From NCBI GenBank assembly GCA_964643725.1, contig CAZXTL010000009.1, positions 1 to 56,886 on the forward strand: DNA of 56,886 nt, in the 5' to 3' direction. The notes under the pieces were generated by a model. It was not told the DNA's origin, ran no database searches, and was given only the letters and a program-made list of their open reading frames with translations. Below are positions 51,054 through 56,731 of the stretch, one piece after another. Both the position numbers and the translations under genes were made by a program. The DNA is from DYQY01 sp964643725 (GTDB taxonomy: Bacteria; Margulisbacteria; Riflemargulisbacteria; GWF2-35-9; DYQY01). How positions within the stretch are numbered: position 1 is the first letter of the stretch; every line of letters begins with the position of its first letter.

Positions 51054-52346
51054 ATGAATAAGCAACACTCCATATGCATTCTCGGTCTCGGTTACGTTGG
51101 ACTTCCTTTAGCCCATGCATTTAGCTCTAAATACACTGTTGTTGGATTCGATATTTCCACAGACCGCATAAATGAATTAACTAGTGGGTTTGATAGGACA
51201 CTTGAGTTAAGTGAAACGCAGCTAAAAGAAGCTATCCATAATGGTATGGTTTTTACCAACAATGTTGATGCTATTAAAAGCTGTAATATCTATATTGTCA
51301 CTGTTCCAACCCCAATAGATGCTTATAAGAAACCTAACCTAACTCCATTACTAAAAGCTAGTGAGACAATAGGAAAAGTTCTTAAGAAAAACGACATTGT
51401 TATTTATGAAAGTACTGTCTATCCTGGATGTACTGAAGAAGATTGTGTTCCAGTCCTTGAGAAATTTAGTGGACTGAAATACATATCTTCTTCCAATTCC
51501 CAATCCCCAAAATCCGAAGGTTTCTACTGTGGTTACTCCCCAGAACGAATCAATCCAGGTGACAAAGAACATACCGTTACTAAGATAAAGAAAATAACCT
51601 CAGGTAGTACTCCAGATATTGCTAAGAAAGTTAATGAACTGTATTCAAGTATAATAACAGCTGGCACGCACTTAGCACCTAGCATTAAAGTAGCAGAAGC
51701 AGCAAAGGTTATTGAGAATTCACAACGTGATATTAATATCGCATTTATAAACGAGCTTGCCATTATTTTCGACAAAATGGGAATTGATACAAGAGCAGTA
51801 CTTGAGGCGGCAGGAACTAAGTGGAATTTCCTTAAATTCACACCAGGACTTGTTGGTGGCCATTGTATCGGTGTTGACCCATATTATCTTACGCATAAGG
51901 CAGAGTCCATTGGTTATCATGCGCAAGTTATTCTAGCAGGTAGACGTATTAACGATATGATGGGGCAGTTTGTAGCTAGTAAGGTTATTAAACTTATGAT
52001 TAAAAAAGGGCATAAAATAGAAGGCGCTAAGGTGCTTGTGTTGGGTCTTACTTTTAAAGAAAATTGTCCAGATATTAGGAACTCTAAAGTTATAGATATT
52101 ATTAATGAGCTAAAAGACTATGGATGTAACGTGGATGTCAGTGATTATTGGGCTGACAAAGACGAAGCAAAGAGAGAATATGGCATTAATTTAATCCCTA
52201 ACCCCCAATCTCCAATCCCTAGTCACTACGACGCAGTCATCCTAGCAGTAGCACATGATGAATATAAAACGTTAAAACTTAATAATGAAAAGCAAGTAGT
52301 GTTTGACGTGAAATCTGTTTTAGACAAAGCAGACGGACGACTTTAA
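51054..52346 (+). CDS. UDP-N-acetylhexosamine 6-dehydrogenase (TviB/WbpO type)
   Basis: The enzyme oxidises C6 of a UDP-N-acetyl sugar to the uronic acid. The NAD fold opens ILGLGYVGLPLAHAFS; the catalytic cysteine lies in GGHCIGVDPYYL; YSPERINPGD and KVLVLGLTFKENCPDIRNS are family signatures. Two short S/P/Q-rich stretches (SSSNSQSPKSEG and IPNPQSPIPSH) are encoded by repeat-like C-rich DNA in frame. With wecB it suggests ManNAcA or a related uronate. Sugar specificity is not certain. Confidence 0.9.
   Translation: MNKQHSICILGLGYVGLPLAHAFSSKYTVVGFDISTDRINELTSGFDRTLELSETQLKEAIHNGMVFTNNVDAIKSCNIYIVTVPTPIDAYKKPNLTPLLKASETIGKVLKKNDIVIYESTVYPGCTEEDCVPVLEKFSGLKYISSSNSQSPKSEGFYCGYSPERINPGDKEHTVTKIKKITSGSTPDIAKKVNELYSSIITAGTHLAPSIKVAEAAKVIENSQRDINIAFINELAIIFDKMGIDTRAVLEAAGTKWNFLKFTPGLVGGHCIGVDPYYLTHKAESIGYHAQVILAGRRINDMMGQFVASKVIKLMIKKGHKIEGAKVLVLGLTFKENCPDIRNSKVIDIINELKDYGCNVDVSDYWADKDEAKREYGINLIPNPQSPIPSHYDAVILAVAHDEYKTLKLNNEKQVVFDVKSVLDKADGRL
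51484..51520 (+). repeat. C-rich repeat insert 1 in the dehydrogenase gene
   Basis: TTCCAATTCCCAATCCCCAA resembles the intergenic run at 51003-51030. It encodes SSSNSQSPKSE just before the conserved GFYCGYSPER. Confidence 0.6.
52190..52232 (+). repeat. C-rich repeat insert 2 in the dehydrogenase gene
   Basis: CCCTAACCCCCAATCTCCAA and the CCCTAGTC after it encode IPNPQSPIPSHY between the last helix and the DAVILAVAHDEY strand. Same type as insert 1. Confidence 0.6.
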
Positions 52347-52542
52347 AAACCGTAAAACAGTAAGCGGTTAACCTTTTACTTTTTACCTTTTCCTATTTCC
52401 AATCATCCATTCATCCAACGAAATGACATTTATCATTTGGATTTTGGGTTTCTCCTCATTGGTCTCGCAAAATGCGATACCTTCTTTATGGAGCCAAATT
52501 GGTACCTTAAAAATAGGAGAGCATTCTAATACTTAAGAATTA
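52347..52542. repeat. Repeat-rich gap with decayed ORF6N fragment
   Basis: Holds a CTTTTACTTTTTACC run, a right-arm piece (ATTTATCATTTGGATTTTGGG at about 52428-52449) and an ORF6N-like fragment reading SQNAIPSLWSQIGTLKIGE (52465-52525). No intact gene. Confidence 0.5.
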
Positions 52543-52601
52543 TTGACGTTGAATTGTTTACATGTTTAAAAGTTGACTTAATCTTTAAGATTTAGTATTA
52601 T
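52543..52601 (+). promoter_or_regulatory. Shared double-box promoter, copy 2
   Basis: TTGACG (52543), TTGACT exactly 30 bp later (52573-52578), 17-bp spacer and TATTAT (52596-52601). AAGGTGAG precedes the ATG at 52626. Confidence 0.75.
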
Positions 52602-52625
52602 TTAAATTATGAAGGTGAGAAGTAA

Positions 52626-53030
52626 ATGACAAATGACAAAACTCAAATGACAAATAAATCGAATAATGCCAAATCTTTAAATTATGATCTAGATACAAGA
52701 AGCATGGAATTTGCTACTAAAGTAGCAAAATTGGTATTAAGTTTAACTCAAAATCAGGTGGCAAAAGAGTACTCTCGTCAATTAATTCGTTCTAGTGCCT
52801 CAATTGGTGCAAATATAGAAGAAGCAGACGGGACACTTTCAAAAAGAGATTTTATAAATAAGCTTGGTATTGCTAGAAGAGAAGCAAGAGAGTCTAAGTA
52901 TTGGTTGAAATTAATTAATAATGTTGGGTTATCTTCAGACAAAGAATTGCTAGATTATCTAATTAAAGCATCTACGGAATTATTATTAATTTTGAGTTCA
53001 ATAATCAATAAAACCAGAGAAAAGTTATGA
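52626..53030 (+). CDS. Four-helix-bundle protein, module 2
   Basis: A 134-residue S23-type protein: SMEFATKVAKLVLSLTQNQV, SRQLIRSSASIGANIEEADG, FINKLGIARREARESKYWLK. The first 18 residues (MTNDKTQMTNKSNNAKSL) come from the palindrome arm and not from the fold. It shares the family's SxSIGANIEEA pattern. An ORF6N gene follows, as in the copy at 55023. Protein sequence differs from that copy only in the arm-encoded part. Confidence 0.88.
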   Translation: MTNDKTQMTNKSNNAKSLNYDLDTRSMEFATKVAKLVLSLTQNQVAKEYSRQLIRSSASIGANIEEADGTLSKRDFINKLGIARREARESKYWLKLINNVGLSSDKELLDYLIKASTELLLILSSIINKTREKL

Positions 53031-53092
53031 TTTGTTATTTGAGATTTAAGGATTTATTTGTAGTATTTGTCATTTGACATTTGGATTTACTT
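52626..53092 (+). mobile_element. Filled palindromic element with four-helix-bundle gene, copy 1
   Basis: The left arm (from 52626, ATGACAAATGACAAAACTCA) and right arm (about 53029-53092, ending GACATTTGGATTTACT) are imperfect inverted repeats. The gene between them starts inside the left arm. From 52654 to 53092 I see no difference from 55051-55489. Empty versions lie at 46874, 54871 and 56094. The plan matches 23S rRNA intervening sequences; mobility is inferred from copy number. Confidence 0.6.
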
Positions 53093-53133
53093 ATAAGTCT
53101 TTGGATTTACTTTAAGTAAGGAGCGTGAAAGTC

Positions 53134-53679
53134 ATGGATATAATTAAGTTTGAAGATATTGAGAATAAAATAATTAGTATTAGAGATATGCAGGTTATTT
53201 TAGATCGTGATGTTGCTGAAATATATGGAGTTACAACTAAGGAAATTAATCAAGCGGTATCAAATAACCCCAGTAAATTTCCTAATGAGTATATTATTAA
53301 ATTAACTAATGGCGAGAAAGATGAGGTAGTCAAAAATTTTGACCACCTTGATATAATTAAGTTCTCCCCACATTTACCAAAAGCTTTTAGTGAAAAGGGT
53401 CTTTATATGCTAGCTACTATACTTAAGAGTCATCAGGCTACTGAAGCAACACTAGCTATTATTGAGACGTTTGCAAAGATAAGGCAATTAAGCAAAACAA
53501 TAAAAGAACTTACAATCATTCAAGACAAAGATGTTCAAAATAAACTTATGCAAAAAAGTGGTGAGATTTTTTCTGATATTTTAGATGATGCATTTGATAC
53601 TACAGAATCAGAAACATCTATTGAAATTAATTTTGCAGTTATGAAGTTTAAACATACCCTGAAGAAACGTAAACAGTGA
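53134..53679 (+). CDS. ORF6N-domain protein, module 2
   Basis: A 181-residue protein from the ATG at 53134 (AAGGAG 10 nt upstream; a GTG at 53125 is less likely). It starts MDIIKFEDIENKIISIRDMQ, with ORF6N motifs DRDVAEIYGV and KAFSEKGLYMLATILKSHQA. The last 100 residues (from LPKAFSEKG) match those of the gene at 55512 almost base for base, while residues about 25-80 differ. It is bracketed by direct repeats of the right arm (53029-53092 and 53698-53761). Confidence 0.85.
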   Translation: MDIIKFEDIENKIISIRDMQVILDRDVAEIYGVTTKEINQAVSNNPSKFPNEYIIKLTNGEKDEVVKNFDHLDIIKFSPHLPKAFSEKGLYMLATILKSHQATEATLAIIETFAKIRQLSKTIKELTIIQDKDVQNKLMQKSGEIFSDILDDAFDTTESETSIEINFAVMKFKHTLKKRKQ

Positions 53680-53697
53680 ATTTAGTAGTTAAAAGTT

Positions 53698-53761
53698 ATG
53701 ATTTGTTATTTGAGACTTAAGGATTTATTTGTAGTATTTGTCATTTGACATTTGGATTTAA
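53698..53761. repeat. Solo right arm of the palindromic element
   Basis: ATGATTTGTTATTTGAGACT and onward matches 53029-53092 nearly base for base and starts with the same AAAAGTTATG junction. With that copy it brackets the ORF6N gene in direct orientation. Confidence 0.75.
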
Positions 53762-53777
53762 TAAAAAGTAAGTTTTT

Positions 53778-54716
53778 TTATTTCCCGAAATTGATTCTTT
53801 CTGCCTCATAAACTAATGGGCGTTTCCGAACTTGCGTATAGATAGCTCCTATATATTCCCCTAAAATACCTATAAACATTAGCTGAATCGCTCCAAAGAA
53901 GAAAATACCAATAACCATTGGGGCAAGTCCCAACTCGAAGCTATCCCAATAAACTAATTTATATATTGTATAAAAAATAGCTAAACAGAAGCTAAGGAAA
54001 GCAGTAAGAAAACCTATAAATACGGCTATTCTAAGTGGTATCTTAGAATAATTAACAAATCCTAACATGGCGATATCATATAATGAATAAAAATTATTTT
54101 TAGTCTTACCTTTGTTTCGTTTATTTTGGGTGTATTGAATTTCTTTTTTCTTGAAACCAATTTCAGCTATTATTCCTCTAAGGTACGGGTATGGGTCATC
54201 AATTTGTTGCAAAATTTGGATAATTTTTTTATCGTAAATACCATAACCCATGAATTGGCTAATATGTTCTATATCAGCAATTTTTTTAACTAAGTAGTAA
54301 TAAATTTTTCTTAGAAAAAACATTAATGGGTTTTCTTTGCTTTTGTTTTTTATGCCAATAACTATTTCATGTCCATTTTCCCATTCTTTAATAAAGTCTA
54401 ACATTAATTCTGGAGGGTCTTGCAAATCAGCAACTAATAAGATGACAGCATCACCAGAAGCTTGAAGTAGTCCATAATATGGTGAACGGATATGACCAAA
54501 ATTTTTAGAATTTATGATAATTTTAATATGTGAATCAGAAGGTATTAGTCCCTTAAGAATTGCAACAGTATTATCAGTAGAAGCATTGTCAATAAAAATA
54601 TGTTCATAATTAATATCAGGCCTTTTAGCCATTGTTTTTTGAACACAACTAACAAGATCAACTATATTTAAAGCCTCATTAAAACAAGGAGTAACAATGC
54701 TGATAAACTTTTTCAT
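53778..54716 (-). CDS. Family 2 glycosyltransferase, polyprenol-phosphate sugar type
   Basis: A 312-residue GT2 protein: the nucleotide-sugar site ISIVTPCFNEALNIVDL, DNASTDNT and the DLQDPPEL metal motif, then two C-terminal membrane segments (about 232-252 and 263-290). This is the GtrB/ArnC/DPM1 layout, which loads a sugar onto polyprenyl phosphate. It is the only - strand gene of this sugar region and lies between repeat modules. Confidence 0.88.
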   Translation of the reverse strand: MKKFISIVTPCFNEALNIVDLVSCVQKTMAKRPDINYEHIFIDNASTDNTVAILKGLIPSDSHIKIIINSKNFGHIRSPYYGLLQASGDAVILLVADLQDPPELMLDFIKEWENGHEIVIGIKNKSKENPLMFFLRKIYYYLVKKIADIEHISQFMGYGIYDKKIIQILQQIDDPYPYLRGIIAEIGFKKKEIQYTQNKRNKGKTKNNFYSLYDIAMLGFVNYSKIPLRIAVFIGFLTAFLSFCLAIFYTIYKLVYWDSFELGLAPMVIGIFFFGAIQLMFIGILGEYIGAIYTQVRKRPLVYEAERINFGK

Positions 54717-54786
54717 AGTTTTAAGTATAAAGTGGAATTGGTGATAAGTGAATAGGGGAGTAAAATAGGAAGCTATTTATATATTG

Positions 54787-54845
54787 TTGACGTTAAATTA
54801 TTTAACGTCTTTAAAGTTGACTTAATTATTTAGATTTAGTAGCAT
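54787..54845 (+). promoter_or_regulatory. Shared double-box promoter, copy 3
   Basis: TTGACG (54787), TTGACT 30 bp later (54817-54822), 17-bp spacer and TAGCAT (54840-54845), followed by TATAAGGAG. It now faces an ATG (54871) that opens only a 17-codon frame in an empty palindrome. Confidence 0.7.
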
Positions 54846-54870
54846 ATATAGTTATAAGGAGTGTGACGTA

Positions 54871-55003
54871 ATGACAAATGACAAAACTCAAATGACAAAT
54901 AAATCAAAAAATCCCAATACCTAAATGATGGAACTTTTCTTTTGATTAGTCATTTATGATTTAGAGATTTATTTGGATTTTGACATTTGGATTTTGGATT
55001 TAC
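54871..55003. repeat. Empty palindromic element inserted before module 3
   Basis: Left arm ATGACAAATGACAAAACTCA and right arm ending TTTTGGATTTACT, with a short middle (CTAAATGATGGAACTTTTC). About 32-37 nt including TATAAGGAGTGTGACGTAAT are repeated directly on both sides (54853 and 55005 onward). The ORF from its ATG ends after 17 codons. Confidence 0.7.
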
Positions 55004-55022
55004 TTATAAGGAGTGTGACGTA

Positions 55023-55427
55023 ATGACAAATGACAAAACCCAAATTTCAGATAAATCGAATAATGCCAAATCTTTAAATTATGATCTAGATACAAGAAGC
55101 ATGGAATTTGCTACTAAAGTAGCAAAATTGGTATTAAGTTTAACTCAAAATCAGGTGGCAAAAGAGTACTCTCGTCAATTAATTCGTTCTAGTGCCTCAA
55201 TTGGTGCAAATATAGAAGAAGCAGACGGGACACTTTCAAAAAGAGATTTTATAAATAAGCTTGGTATTGCTAGAAGAGAAGCAAGAGAGTCTAAGTATTG
55301 GTTGAAATTAATTAATAATGTTGGGTTATCTTCAGACAAAGAATTGCTAGATTATCTAATTAAAGCATCTACGGAATTATTATTAATTTTGAGTTCAATA
55401 ATCAATAAAACCAGAGAAAAGTTATGA
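55023..55427 (+). CDS. Four-helix-bundle protein, module 3
   Basis: A 134-residue protein identical to the one at 52626 except near residues 8-10 (QISD in place of QMTN), inside the arm-encoded N-terminus. The ATG at 55023 has AAGGAG about 10 nt upstream; an upstream start at 54987 would translate repeat sequence. The identity points to very recent duplication or gene conversion. Confidence 0.88.
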   Translation: MTNDKTQISDKSNNAKSLNYDLDTRSMEFATKVAKLVLSLTQNQVAKEYSRQLIRSSASIGANIEEADGTLSKRDFINKLGIARREARESKYWLKLINNVGLSSDKELLDYLIKASTELLLILSSIINKTREKL

Positions 55428-55489
55428 TTTGTTATTTGAGATTTAAGGATTTATTTGTAGTATTTGTCATTTGACATTTGGATTTACTT
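55023..55489 (+). mobile_element. Filled palindromic element with four-helix-bundle gene, copy 2
   Basis: Same build as 52626-53092, with right arm at about 55426-55489. 55051-55489 appears identical to 52654-53092 by eye. Followed by GGAGCGTG and an ORF6N gene, as in copy 1. Confidence 0.6.
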
Positions 55490-55511
55490 TAGGCAAAGGA
55501 GCGTGTTTGTT

Positions 55512-56054
55512 ATGAATATAATTAAATATGAGAATATTGAGAATAAAATAATTAGTATTAGAGATATGTCAGTTATTTTAGATAGCGATGTGGCAATTAT
55601 ATATGGGGTAGAGACAAAAAGAATAAACGAAGCAGTTAAGAATAATTTTGATAAGTTTCCTGATGGTTATGTTTTAGATATTGATGAGCAAGAATGGCAA
55701 CTATTGAAGTCGAAATACTCGACTTCAATTAAGGGTGGAAAGGTTAAGCTCCCAAAAGCTTTTAGTGAAAAGGGTCTTTATATGCTAGCTACTATACTTA
55801 AGAGTCATCAGGCTACTGAAGCAACACTAGCTATTATTGAGACGTTTGCAAAGATAAGGCAATTAAGCAAAACAATAAAAGAACTTACAATCATTCAAGA
55901 CAAAGATGTTCAAAATAAACTTATGCAAAAAAGTGGTGAGATTTTTTCTGATATTTTAGATGATGCATTTGATACTACAGAATCAGAAACATCTATTGAG
56001 ATTAATTTTGCAGTTATGAAGTTTAAACATACCTTAAAGAAAAGAAAGCAATGA
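55512..56054 (+). CDS. ORF6N-domain protein, module 3
   Basis: A 180-residue protein from the ATG at 55512 (AAAGGAG 10 nt upstream). It starts MNIIKYENIENKIISIRDMS; residues about 25-80 (VETKRINEAVKNNFDKFPDG and after) differ from the gene at 53134, while the part from LPKAFSEKG to the end is almost identical at DNA level. The N-terminal part should set DNA specificity, so the pair looks like a domain swap or selection for new targets. Confidence 0.85.
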   Translation: MNIIKYENIENKIISIRDMSVILDSDVAIIYGVETKRINEAVKNNFDKFPDGYVLDIDEQEWQLLKSKYSTSIKGGKVKLPKAFSEKGLYMLATILKSHQATEATLAIIETFAKIRQLSKTIKELTIIQDKDVQNKLMQKSGEIFSDILDDAFDTTESETSIEINFAVMKFKHTLKKRKQ

Positions 56055-56093
56055 GCGAGATAAATGAAGAGTCGATAAATGATCGTGACTGAA

Positions 56094-56226
56094 TGACAAA
56101 TGACAAAGCCCAAATGACAAATAAATCAAAAAAATCCCAATCCCTAAATGATGGAACTTGTCTTTTGATTAGTCATTTAGGATTTAGAGATTTATTTGAG
56201 TTTTGACATTTGGATTTTGGATTTCT
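56094..56226. repeat. Empty palindromic element abutting an ORF6N fragment
   Basis: Arms as in 54871-55003 (left ATGACAAATGACAAAGCCCA, right ending TTTTGGATTTC), with almost the same middle (CTAAATGATGGAACTTGTC). Its right end joins directly to the middle of an ORF6N gene fragment. Confidence 0.7.
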
Positions 56227-56232
56227 TTTAAG

Positions 56233-56361
56233 AAAGATTTCCTGAGGAATTTATGTTTCAGTTAACAACAAAAGAATATACAGACTTGATATCACAAAAT
56301 GTGACATCAAGTTGGGGTGGGGTAAGAAAATTACCGTATGTTTTTACAGAACATGGAACAC
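56233..56361 (+). pseudogene. Internal fragment of the module 1 ORF6N gene
   Basis: Nearly identical to about 50182-50310 of the gene at 50040 (RFPEEFMFQLTTKEYTDLIS to VFTEHGT). Both gene ends are missing; the left side is replaced by the empty palindrome and the right side by a C-rich hairpin. Confidence 0.85.
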
Positions 56362-56371
56362 ACCCCCCTAA

Positions 56372-56389
56372 CCCCCTCTCAAGAGGGGG
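56372..56389. repeat. C/G-rich hairpin ending the ORF6N fragment
   Basis: CCCCCTCT and AGAGGGGG pair around CA. It is preceded by CACCCCCCTAA. Its base composition is strikingly unlike the AT-rich surroundings. Confidence 0.7.
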
Positions 56390-56468
56390 AAATAGTAATC
56401 AACAAGTGAACTGGTGACAAATTGGTGCCTTTAAAAGAAGCGAACATACTAACAATTAATTATATTTA

Positions 56469-56528
56469 TTGACGTTAAATATTTTATATAATTAAAAGTT
56501 GACTTAAATTATCGTAGAGGTGTATTAT
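56469..56528 (+). promoter_or_regulatory. Shared double-box promoter, copy 4
   Basis: TTGACG (56469), TTGACT 30 bp later (56499-56504), 18-bp spacer and TATTAT (56523-56528), then exactly 6 nt to the ATG at 56535. A decayed fragment reading QIGAFKRSEH lies upstream. Confidence 0.65.
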
Positions 56529-56534
56529 ATAAAT

Positions 56535-56731
56535 ATGATTAATAAGATTTTAGTTCAACAAAATACTATATTCGTTAAAAGCCATAATGGATTGGGGTAT
56601 ATATTATTAACAGATATTGCAAGACATAAAGATAATGAAAGATGTGTAGACATGTATTGCCAGAAAATACGTATTATAAAGTTGCTGACGATTTTCAAAA
56701 AGTTAAGAAATGGGTAAAAAACAGTGAATAG
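56535..56731 (+). pseudogene. KilA-N-like gene fragment, probably frameshifted
   Basis: The frame from the ATG reads MINKILVQQNTIFVKSHNGL and then YILLTDIARHKDNE, a KilA-N start, then loses family likeness and stops at 56717. A second frame reads TYYKVADDFQKVKKWVKNSE and stops at 56729-56731, as if it were the original C-terminus after a frameshift or deletion. It may be broken or a short real gene. It uses the shared promoter. Confidence 0.5.

Noticed and set aside
50594..55427. A diversity-generating retroelement with the four-helix-bundle genes as Avd
   Set aside because: No reverse transcriptase and no template/variable repeat pair with adenine-biased changes is visible in the window.
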